From: Archilochus colubris
Lineage: Eukaryota; Chordata; Aves; Apodiformes; Trochilidae
NCBI GenBank assembly: GCA_023079485.1
Contig: CM041090.1
Location: 2,585,180 to 2,649,179, forward strand
DNA length: 64,000 nt
Direction: 5' to 3'
Part shown: one piece after another, positions 25,501 through 35,000 of the stretch
How positions within the stretch are numbered: position 1 is the stretch's first letter
How the letters are laid out: every line of letters begins with the position of its first letter
Made by a program: the position numbers and the translations under genes
The notes under the pieces: model-generated
Databases searched by the model: none
Told to the model about the DNA's origin: nothing
What the model saw: only the letters and a program-made list of their open reading frames with translations

Positions 25501-28500
25501 ACTGATTTAATCTGGAAAGCTACTTCTTGTCTTGCTGGTGGAGAACTGAGAACTGGGATTGTCAGTTCCTCTTTGTCCATTGGGCTAAACTCTTGATTCA
25601 AACCCTCTGCTTCTGTAGTAAAACTCAGAAGCACTGTGGTGGAGTGTTTGTGACTTCTCATAGCCTGACCCTCCTCGTTTCTTCTGTATCTTGTTTCCTT
25701 TTCAGTTTGTTCTTATTGGCTCTCTCTTTGTCTCCAGGCCCAGAATGATCTTGCCTCCTTGGCTTTTATACCCCTGGCTTTCCTAGACACTGCCCTGTGC
25801 TGGTGGATATCCTTCACTATTTTACTTGGTGGGGTGTGTTTTCTTTCAAATTTGTTTTTTTTTTTTAAGTCTTTTTGGCTGAACTTTTTGTTGTTTTTTT
25901 TTTAATCAACTTTGAGTTTATGTGCTCTCCACTTCTGATAAAGTTAATAGAACCTCTGTAACTGGGTGTTCAGGAGAGCTTCTGTTACAATCAGTGTAAG
26001 GAAAATTAGTAGATGTGTTAGAGCAGCTTCTGAGCATAGAGAGGTTAAGTCTTTCTGTCATCAGTCTCTGATTGCTCAAGTATGAAATGAATTTGTTCTA
26101 GTGTAGCACTGTAATGGTGCTATAGTTGTAGCTTTTGGAGAACAGACTCAGTTTCTGTTTTGGGGAGAAGGTTGCTTAGCAACCTCAAGCCTAATTCTTT
26201 CTGTAAAATTTGAACTCATCTTCAAGTAAATGATAATATGTTAATTTTTTGGTGTTTTGACCTATAACATCCAAACTATCCTACTCTTACGTGACTCGAG
26301 TATCTGTTGTCAAATGCTGAACTCAAAACCATGGATAGCAAAATCCCTATGAAGTGTTTTGAGTGAAAGTCAATCACAGAACTATTTAAAATGTGAATAG
26401 CTTGCTACCCAACCATGATGACCCAAATTCTCTCCAACCATGATGTCTCTCCTATGTTGTTTTGTCACTATGGAAATAACATTGTAGGCAAAAGGGTGAA
26501 GACACTGGCATGCATTAATTGGGGTTTAACTTGCTTCTAGTTCAGACTTGATTTTCCATTTATTCTAAATACATCTGACACTTTTATGTAGTAATGGGCC
26601 ATAGTCCAAAATGGATAAACACCACCTTTGTGTGACAGGAGTTCTAGGTACAGATGACTAAATAACATAAAAGAGATGAATCCTGTTCTTTGGTCCCCTT
26701 GCCATGGAATGAACTTTTCTTCTGCTGAGTCTGGTCTACCTTTCTGGAGGCCTTAAGTGTGTGAGTGGGAAACCAATTAAGATCAGTGTCCTAAGTCTGG
26801 GACCAGCTTGTCTCTTCAGAGACTTTCCTTGACTTTCTATACATATTCATCAGCTTAACTCAAACAATGAAACTGCTCAAGCTTCGAAGGAATGTTGTGA
26901 AACTCTCTTTGTATCGGCATTTCACCAACACACTCATCTTGGCAGTAGCAGGTAAGGAGAAAGTTGAGCACCTGTCATTTTGATATATGGCTTGGTAACT
27001 AAAGCAGATTTTTGAGTTTGACCTTTCTGTAAATGCAATCTAAGTATTTGGTATTTCAAACACTTGACCCTTTTCTAATAGTGGGTCTATGCAAAGTGTT
27101 AAGTTAATACTTCAGAGGCAGTGGATTATTAGTCCTCGTTTTAGGAAGATCAGTAGTTCTATGCAGCTGCTGTAAAGGAGCACTTGTGTCCCTCTTAAAG
27201 CTGCTGGGGGCAAAGTACTATCCTATGCTGTTAACTTCAGAGGTTGTTTTTGCCAAAGTCACAGTATCACTGTGTACTGCTGGCTTTTTAAAATGTCTGA
27301 AGTCCAGGGTGATTCTTGGGAACACAGTTATTGTTAGTATTGTAACATAATGCCCTCTTTGTTCTGGAAGAATACAAATTCAGATTCTCTTTCCGTTTAT
27401 AGTAGGGATGAACTGAACTTCAAGAATAAATCTGTTAGCTCCTCATCTGTTTGGAAATGCTGTCCATGAAATGAGCAGAAAACTTCTAAGAACTGTGCTT
27501 TTTTATTTAAACAAGCATAGTTTAAATAAACAGCTGTGATTAAACAGTCAACAGCTGTGATTAAACTCCTGTCAGCATCTGGTTCTTAGTCTTCATAGAA
27601 CACCCTAATGGAGGGAAGTCACATCTAAAAGTGTGGTGAGAGCATAGTCTGAGCACTGGAAGTTGTACAGGTGAGATCTGAAAGCTTAGGCTCTCTGGCA
27701 GCTCACATGGTTTGGTTACTTCAAGGCAGGCTTTATTTGTCAACTGATGAGGAAGCCATGGTTTGGAAGGTAGATGAAAGTAAAATAAGAATAATGAGCA
27801 GGAACGAGGAGTTGGCCAAACACTTTATACTTGATTTATTCCTTATGTCTGTGAAGAACTGAGAGAAAAATATACTGGTCTGTGCCTAAATTCCCACATA
27901 AAGGCAGTACAAGAAATCAGTCTCCTCTTGTCCAGAACTAATAAATATGAATCTAAGAATTCACTACTTAGGTCTTTGCCCTTTCTTTGGGAAGCAGAGT
28001 CCTGTGAGTAGTTCATTTAGATTAGCATATTTTGCAGTAATAAGCAGCTTGTTTATTTCAATCTTGCAGCATCTATTGTATTTATCATCTGGACCACCAT
28101 GAAGTTCAGGCTGGTGGACTGTCAGTCGGTGAGTCTGTAGTGAATGCTTTCTGCAGTTCTTGCCTCTTGATAAGTTTACATTTGGCAATATAAGAGGTGA
28201 GAGGGCAGATTTTTCTGTGGACTATGTCCACAGAAATAAGACAGTCTTTTTCTTGCAACTCTTTCCATTTGTGCTGCTGTTTTCCTTGACAGGACTGGCA
28301 GGAGCTCTGGGTGGATGATGCCATCTGGCGTTTATTGTTCTCAATGATCCTTTTTGTCATCATGATCCTGTGGAGACCATCTGCTAACAACCAAAGGTTC
28401 AGCTTTTCTTATTTCTTTCTGAAAATACTCTTCTTTGGGAAGGCTTATTTACCCAAAGAGGTATTGGTGGATAATTTAATGGCTGTACACTGGTCCCTAG

Positions 28501-31500
28501 GGGTACTAAGCAATGTGTGTAGGGACTTGGGGAAAAGTGTAGTAAGTCACATAGATAAAATTCAGTCTGTTCCTGTTGATGAAGTTATTTAAAAAGAAAT
28601 GGCTCGAACTTCTGATTATGCAGTTTAGAATAGGTCTTAAAAGGTATGAACTCTACATAGAATAACCAAGTCATGTGAATGTTGGGGTAATGAATTTCTT
28701 GAGTGGCAAGAGATACTATCCTAAGATAGCTTTTATTTTTCCCTCCTAAAGGTTTGCTTTCTCACCACTGTCTGAAGAGGAAGAGGATGATGAGCAGAAA
28801 GAGCCAATGTTAAAGGAAAGCTTTGGTAAGAGAAAAATTTCTGTGTTGAAGAGACACTTCTGTGGAAGGAGGTTTCTTGTTCTCTTGTAAAAAGTTTATT
28901 ACTGCTCTGAAAGCACAATCAATGCCTCCCTGTTGCCATTGATTTCTGCAGCTGTAGAGAAAATGTTGGGGGTTTGTTCAGTATTTATATTGCCTGTTTA
29001 ATTCAGGAGTTTTCAGATGACACTGAACACATTGCTGCTGTTGTGCTTGCTTTACCATGTCCACTGGACTTTGTTTTATTCAATATTTCAATTTCTGGTT
29101 CCAGTCATGATGACAAGGATCTCTCAGATATTGTTGCTTGGCAGAAGCTCAGTTTGCAGTTCTCTCTTAAAATCCAGTTTAAGGATTTTCATTTATTGTC
29201 TGTTCTCTGTCTGTAATCTTCTTCATTTTCCATATTAGGGCCTAGTATAGGTATGGTCAGTGTAAATATGGATTCTGTTTTCATGGAATTACATAGGAAT
29301 GAAAGAGTTCTGCTCTATAATACTAGGTTGCATCTTTCTCTCCACTCACCCACTTCCTACTATAAACCCCTCTCTCTTCCCTCCCTTTCATCTTCATATT
29401 ATGTCTGTTGTCCTTGTTAATAAGTTAGATAAAAGGTAGGATGACATACCCACTGCTGTTCTCTTCACAAATCTCTTCTGCCAGGAGCAAAGAGCAGTGC
29501 TCTTTGACTTGATTAGGAGCTGAGGAGGAGTGTGTGATCTCTTGGGTGAATTTGCCATATCAGCTGTATCTGATGATCTGCCAGGCTGGGAGATGTGTTT
29601 TGCATCTCAGCTTTAAAGTCAATCAAGTGGCTAGTCAGCAGTCAAAAGTTAAAATAAATGATGGGATTTGTATATGTCTCAGAATGGTTCAGCTTGGAAG
29701 GGATCTCTGGAGTTCATCCTGTCTAAAACCCCTGCTCAAGCAGGGTCACCTAACACCAGTTGCCCAGGACTGTGTCTAGATGGCTTTTGAGAACCTCCAA
29801 GGATGGAGATTCCAGAGTCTCTCTGGGGTACTATGTTTTAAGTTCTAAGCTACTTATATCTGGCTTGAAGAAAAGGAATAAAAATTGGTATTTCCTAGGT
29901 AAAATTGCAAAATACAGGAAAAACTAGGTATTGCCTCACCTGTCAGGAAAAATACTACAAGCTTTTCAAAGAGGAGGCATTGTCTTTTTTATTAACTTGT
30001 CTGTCTTACTCTGTCTTTGAAATATTCTGAATGGATACTCAGCACTTTCAGAGAATCATAGAATTGTTCAGGTTGGAAAAGACCTCTAGGATCATCCAGT
30101 CCAACCTTTGACCTAACTGCTAACCTAGGTCTGCAAGCTCACTGCTAAACCATATCCCTAAGCACCAAATCTATATGATTTATGAACACATTCAGGGATG
30201 GTAATTCAACCACTTCCCTGGGCAGCCCATTTTGGTGCTTAATAATCCTTTCTGTCAAGAAGTAACATCCAACCTAAACCTCCCCTGGGGCAACTTGAAG
30301 CCTCCTCTTCTCCAGACTAAACAACCCCAGTTCCCTCAACCGCTCCTCATGAGACCTGTGCTCCACATCCTTCACCAGCTTTGTTGCTCTTCTCTGGAGA
30401 CACTTGAGCAACAAACAGGCATTTACAGTCTATGACCAATTTATAGTTCAGGTATCCCAACGTTTTTTCCTTCTTTTGTCTTCAGAGGGAATGAAAATGA
30501 GAAGTACAAAGCAAGAACCAAATGGGAATGTAAAAGCAAACAAAGCTGTAAGTATGCCCCCTCCTACCTTGAGGGATAACAGTCTGATCAGTCTGTTCTT
30601 CAGGAATGTTTGCAAAATGCAGTATAGATAGACTTTTATAGTACTATATTTTGATAGTGAGTAATGCATTATTTTAACAAGTTTGTCAGGTTGAGAGGGA
30701 GGCTGAGTTGTATTTTAAATAAATTGCCTTCTAATTTTATTTGTGATTCATTACTCTAAGAGGGTGTTGCATATCTTATGTAGCTACCTGGATAGTTTGA
30801 GTAGAACATTTTTAATATACAAAAAGTCTCAATCTTTTCAAGGCATTTATGCATAAATTTATGCACGAAAGATGAAAAGGATTTTCATCTGTAGGATTCA
30901 TTTCTGTAGGATTTTATGGTAATATTTTTGTTGTTAGCATTCTTTTTCTCAAAGGTCTCTTGCAACTTTTTACTGCTACTTTGAGGGTAACATGAAAACA
31001 AAACTTTTCTGGTTTGAGGACAGGTTGAAAAAGGGTCAGTTCTCCAGCTTCAATTGTTCCAGTGGGCTTGTGTTGTGAATTAGAAATGAGAAATCCTGAC
31101 AATGCAGTTTAATTTACCTTTGCGAAATGTAGCTTATGCTTTTTACAATTTCATCATCTATAAGATACAGTAATGTCCTTTTGTAGGAGATAAAACTGCA
31201 TTAGGTAAATAAAGTGTCCTGAAGGCCAAATTAGAGTGTTACAGAGTCAACACTAGGTTATTGATGGCTTTTTTTTTTTTCCTTGGAATGCACTTTCTAT
31301 AATCCAGAAATCAAGTTGAAGGTGGATTTTTTTTTTTTTTTAACTAACATTATAAACAGTTTTTTGTCAAGTAGGCTGCAAATAAAAGGCTTTCATGTGA
31401 CAGCATTTTGGGAAAACTGACTTTCAGTTTCTATTTAATTTCTCTAATTGCAGCAGGAGGATGACTTGAAGTGGGTAGAGGAGAATGTTCCTTCATCAGT

Positions 31501-33148
31501 GACAGATGTGTGAGTATTTTTATCATCACAATAAAAGCAGGTTCCTTGGACATAGGAATATAAATACATTAGAACTCCTCATAACTTGTATGCTGCACGT
31601 TTGTGAGCAGGTACTGAGTTCAGCTTGGAAAAGGCCTCTGGCTTCTTAGCATGATTCACTTGGCTTTGTGCAATCTGTTAGACTTAACAGTTCATGCCAC
31701 TTGAACCCATGCTGACTTAAACACTGTCTTGGACTGTGACACCAAAGACTGCTGTGTTTGCAGTGAAGTTAAAACTAATTAAAGAAATCCAAAAAAACAA
31801 CAAACAAATCCTCTCTATTTAGTGGTCTGACAAGTCCTTGAGCATCTTGCCCAATGTAAACCACTGAATAATATCATTTAGTTCTCAACTTTATTTGGAA
31901 TGTGTGTTGAATCATTGTTTTGTTTCTGTCAATATAATCAGCTATGCAGGCAGACCATATCTGTTCTGCTTTTAATAACTTTTACATCCTAAAATTGTCA
32001 GTGTCAATGTCCAAATTTTTCATATCAAAACAGAAATTCACAGATTACGTTCACAAAAGGTAATTATGGCAGAGGCTTTGGATTCAAGTAGAAAACTTCC
32101 AGAACTTAAATGCAAGAAATCAAGTGAAGCTTCAAAAGGATTAAAAAGCACATATTCTCAGTTAAATTTGGTTTTCCCAGATCTACTACCTGGTATAGTT
32201 CCTTAAGAAAACAAGGACTAGACTTGTATAAGCTATGAAAGGGCACCTTAATGTAGTCTGCTACTAGTTTTTCTGTTTTGAAAGTATGATCAGGGTTATG
32301 AAGTAGTGAGATTCCAACAGATGGAAGGTCTATTGTTGTTAAAAAGGCTGTGGTATTACTGTCACTTGTTTGATTTCTGGGACATGCTTTGACAATATGG
32401 TCCCATGTTGTAAATGTCTTTAGTGTAGTTCAGCAGTGTTATGTGAAAGATGCAGCTTATTTCATGACAACTTGGAAATTGTTCAGTTGCTCATGAGAAG
32501 CTTAGAAAAAATTAATTTTAACTGCAAAGGTCATTGAGGATACTCCTTGGGCTCTTCCTCTTTTGTGTCTAATTTCTGTTTGTTTAATTGAGAGCTCTAT
32601 CTTCACCATCAGTCTCCTGTCCCCTAATAAATTTAAGGTGCAGCATAAGGCTGAAAATGTCTGTCAATAATATGCTCTCACTAAGTGTTCTTGTTCTCTT
32701 AGCTATTAAATTTTTTTTTTTCCCACTGCAGTGCTCTTCCAGCTCTCCTGGATTCAGATGAGGTCAGTAAACCAATCTTCAGTTCAAATTAGTCTTCTGA
32801 CATGCCAGAGGAGTCATGAGTCAGCTGTTAGGGACTTGGCTTATTAGAACTGGACTGTGTTCTTGCCAGTGCAGCTGTAAAATCCTAGAAGGGGGTGGAG
32901 GGAGGATGGTGGGGACAACTATGACACAACTTCTTGGAATACAGAATGTATTCTAAGTGTGTATTTTAAAAGAAGAGGCTGTGTAAGTTGGCTCTTGACT
33001 TAAAATGCATACGAGAGTGCATTTGTTTTGAATGTGCAAAGCACCTTATTTCTGAACACTGTAAACCTGTTGGGGAAATGACAACACAGGGTATTTTCTT
33101 TTTCAGGAAAGAATGATAACACACTTTGAAAGGTCCAAAATGGAATGA
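9710..33148 (+). CDS. TMEM87A: Transmembrane protein 87A (Golgi seven-TM protein with luminal GOLD-type domain)
   Basis: TMEM87A is a Golgi membrane protein of the GOST family, implicated in Golgi-endosome transport and in Golgi pH and mechanosensitive currents. Exons: 9710-9847, 10921-10978, 14384-14481, 15353-15469, 16736-16789, 16883-16939, 19795-19942, 20727-20788, 22662-22845, 23652-23751, 24500-24593, then 25124-25195 or 25738-25806, then 26843-26951, 28070-28128, 28293-28396, 28752-28825, 30486-30547, 31454-31509, 32732-32762 and 33107-33148. The joined frame is open, 571 or 572 residues. Residues 1-37 form a leucine-rich signal peptide. The luminal domain to about 240 has NTT, NVT, NCS and NRT glycosylation sites and ends [15 protein letters not shown]. 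Seven membrane segments follow, starting [17 protein letters not shown] and ending [14 protein letters not shown]. The cytosolic tail is acidic ([18 protein letters not shown]) and ends FERSKME. All introns are GT-AG except the AT-AC intron before 26843. Identity is secure; TMEM87B is excluded by the near match to the human 87A tail. Confidence 0.96.
9848..14383 (+). other. TMEM87A introns 1 and 2
   Basis: Intron 1 (9848-10920) begins inside the CpG island. Intron 2 (10979-14383, 3.4 kb) is the largest repeat-free intron of the gene. The open frames at 12908-13105, 13498-13728 and 13848-14231 show no family similarity I recognise and do not fit flanking splice phases. I see no RNA gene and no interspersed repeat here. 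Confidence 0.55.
17586..18505 (-). repeat. CR1 LINE, older subfamily copy
   Basis: About 900 bp in TMEM87A intron 6, reading as CR1 on the minus strand. From the left it has a diverged 3' part (CATGGGCAGGGAGATGTCCC), then text typical of the CR1 coding region in reverse (CCCCAGGCTGAACAACC, TGGCTCATGTTGAGCTTGG). It is longer but more diverged than the copies at 8373 and 60828, lacks a clean ATTCTATG tail, and carries many stops. Its right end, near 18505, is approximate. Confidence 0.85.
19177..19208 (+). repeat. 11-bp tandem triplication next to a CR1 junction
   Basis: AGTGACAACTA occurs twice in tandem (19177-19187 and 19188-19198), followed by a third copy lacking one base (19199-19208). 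It stops two bases before the 5' truncation point of the CR1 copy at 19211. Confidence 0.85.
19211..19668 (+). repeat. CR1 LINE, young 5'-truncated copy in TMEM87A intron 6
   Basis: This copy begins at CAGGTCCAAAGGAGGGCAAC and ends in the ATTCTATG-type tail. The reverse-transcriptase C-terminal frame is open through 19582 ([20 protein letters not shown] to LDVALSAMV). Over the shared 113 or so residues it differs from the copy at 60828-61487 at only two positions by eye, so both belong to the same recently active subfamily. It lies in the sense orientation of TMEM87A. Confidence 0.95.
20255..20352. repeat. AT-rich simple repeat
   Basis: An imperfect run of TATAA, AGATATA and TATATA units in TMEM87A intron 7, with the unit GATATAATACAA appearing at both ends. 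It is low-complexity sequence with no sign of a gene. Confidence 0.8.
24594..25123 (+). other. TMEM87A intron upstream of alternative exon 12a
   Basis: The donor at 24594 is GTCAGT, a U2-type site weaker than most others in this gene. The intron ends with a pyrimidine-rich tract and CAG at 25121-25123. No other exon or repeat is seen. Confidence 0.7.
25124..25195 (+). CDS. TMEM87A: TMEM87A alternative exon 12a (mutually exclusive, U12 AT donor)
   Basis: 72 nt, 24 codons, beginning [12 protein letters not shown] and ending MIDACIILW. It is preceded by a normal pyrimidine tract and CAG. The donor is ATATCCTTT (25196-25204), the exact U12-type AT-AC consensus. Phase is 0 at both ends, so it fits between the exon ending VTG (24593) and the exon starting IFISLTQT (26843). 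It encodes a hydrophobic segment that would replace that of exon 12b as the first part of membrane segment five. The Asp lies seven residues from the junction, as in 12b. The clean splice sites, open frame and protein resemblance support a real exon; no transcript evidence is available here. Confidence 0.82.
25738..25806 (+). CDS. TMEM87A: TMEM87A alternative exon 12b (canonical form, U12 AT donor)
   Basis: 69 nt, 23 codons, reading [20 protein letters not shown] then CWW. It matches the segment in the canonical human TMEM87A protein as I remember it. The acceptor is TGTCTCCAG (25729-25737). The donor is ATATCCTTC (25807-25815), one base from the U12 AT-AC consensus. Phase is 0 at both ends. 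No U12-type branch site is visible upstream of its acceptor, so exon 12a's U12 donor should not be able to join it. Confidence 0.9.
26824..26842 (+). promoter_or_regulatory. U12-type branch site and AC 3' splice site
   Basis: TTTCCTTGAC at 26824-26833 contains the U12 branch consensus TTCCTTRAC exactly. The likely branch adenosine is at 26832, ten bases before the terminal AC at 26841-26842, within the short distance typical of minor-spliceosome introns. The next exon starts ATATTCATCAGC, giving residues IFIS. Confidence 0.88.
29678..29830 (-). repeat. CR1 LINE fragment (old)
   Basis: About 150 bp in TMEM87A intron 16 with text typical of older CR1 3' regions read in reverse (CCCCTGCTCAAGCAGGGTCA, CCTCCAAGGATGGAGATTCC). 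Both ends are truncated and no ATTCTATG tail is present. Confidence 0.8.
30053..30411 (-). repeat. CR1 LINE fragment
   Basis: About 360 bp on the minus strand in TMEM87A intron 16. It starts AGAATCATAGAATTGTTCAG at its 3' end, then the GGTTGGAAAAGACCTCTAGG unit and reverse-transcriptase-derived sequence (CTCCTCTTCTCCAGACTAAA). It ends about 75 bp before the exon at 30486. Divergence is moderate, so it is older than the sense copies. Confidence 0.9.
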
Positions 33149-34945
33149 AGGAGTAGCTTTTTGCTATTGGAAGTGGAGATGCCTCTTTTAAAGTTGCTAT
33201 GTGGAGCAAGTGCATCCTGCTGATTTGTTTCTTGATCTCAGCCTTGGAAGTTTGATGCTTTCTTGTCAGGAGGGCGTCTCGATGTGGAGGAAGTTCATGA
33301 GGACATTATAAACCTTTTGGAAATTTGAATTTACAAAGTTGCTGCAAGTTTGGATTTCTAAGCAATTTAAATGTGTATTATTCCAGCACCTTCTGTAACT
33401 TTTCAAATATTTAATCTGTGAAACTAAAATTCCTAATGTCTGCTTGAGGAGTTTGTATTTCAACGTTGCAATTGATACTTGGAGGTCAACTGCCTGTACC
33501 TTTCTGGAGGGAGGGTGGGGACAGATAGAAATAAGCACTGAAGAAACCAGAGACCCATTTTTTGGTAGATAGTGGCTTTCTGCTGTTGTATTTCATGTGT
33601 CCAGTGTGAACTGGGAGGTTTTTAGAGGGAAGCTCTCGCTAATGACGGAAGTGGAGACGCCAGAAAGGAAATATTTGGAAAAGTTACAGTGATGGGAGTT
33701 TTTAACAAAGTCAAGTGCAATTTTATTCATAACACTGTGTAAGAAAGATTTTCTATTTTAAATGCCATTGACCTATAGGTGACAGTTGCACAGAGGGAAC
33801 ACCTCCTGCTGGGGCACATCTCATTGCCGGCGATGTGGTGGCTGCCTGGATTTGCCCCTACCTTCCATGTGCTGCATGAGTTAATTTAAAAAATAACAAC
33901 AAACAAATCCAAACCCACTTCTGCAGTTCTTCACCAGTGCTTGGCTACTCATGTTAAGCAGGTTTTAGCTAGACATTTCAGCAGAACTCTTCTCCCTGCA
34001 CGTGTAACATCTCCCACCCAGAGGTCAGCACTTTTCTGAGAAGATGGTGTTTCTAAAGGGTGCAAGCACCACTTACCTTACTTGAAAGAGGCCTTGATGG
34101 GAGTACAGAGTGCTGGGGTAGTTCTGTTCCCAGAGTGTTTAGAATTGCCTCCCAGTTGCCTTCCTTCAAGTGATTTGATGATGGACTTTCTTGTCCCAAT
34201 TGGTCCCTGTGGCCAAGAGATACTCTGATAACTGTGTTTCAGTCCAAGTCACAGATTTCTGTTCTATATAATTGCTTTTTGTTTCTCCTTTTCAAATGAA
34301 GAAGAGCTTTTGGACAGTGTTCTGTTTCTATTTGATGCTTGGCTGTAGAGGCTTCACTTGCAATAACTTTTGTGTGGAAACCCACTGTGGACTGTATGAC
34401 AAAAGCTCTAGGCTGTGTTCAGAACCTTTACAACTGATAATTCTAGGCAAGAAGCAGCATAGCCCTGGACTTCTGGGGAACTGATGTTGCTGCTGCTGGA
34501 ATGGCAGAGGGAGTCAGTTTTTCTCATTCTTCACTCATAGCTACATGTCAGCAGAAGTGAACATGTGCCTGTACTTCATTAATTCCACTGTAAGGTCTGG
34601 TAGCTTAGTTCTGTTTTATCTTTATCAGCAATTTATGCTGAAACGTGGCACTTTACAGTAGAAGTAGCTGAGGCACAAGTGCATAGTATCTTCTGTTAGC
34701 TGGGCCATGGGGGCAGCAAACCCTCAGTGGATGGGCAGAGAAAATAAACTGTGGCCAAAACACATCAGTCTGGAAGAGTTGCTGGAGCTCTTCTGCTGCC
34801 CTCTCTAGGCCACAGGTAGAATCTTTAATTAGAAAACACGTTTAATTTGCTATGCTTAATTGGTATAAATGAAACAAACATTACCTTCGTGTCCTTTTGG
34901 GGAGAGGAATTTTTGTGAAATAAAGCTACAAGAAACTTGCTATTT
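33149..34945 (+). other. TMEM87A 3' UTR
   Basis: About 1.8 kb of unique sequence from the stop codon (33146-33148) to the poly(A) region. I see no interspersed repeat or credible second frame. The 70-codon frame at 34272 is not supported by anything else. Confidence 0.7.
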
Positions 34946-35000
34946 AATGGTTTTGTTTGGGGTGGTTTTTTTGGTTTTTTGTTTTGTTTTGTTTTTAAGT
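34743..35000 (+). terminator. TMEM87A polyadenylation signals
   Basis: AATAAA occurs at 34743-34748 and again at 34919-34924. The second is followed within about 30-70 bases by a strong GT-rich tract (34950-34998), as expected for a downstream cleavage element, so it is the likelier main site, with cleavage near 34940. Confidence 0.75.
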
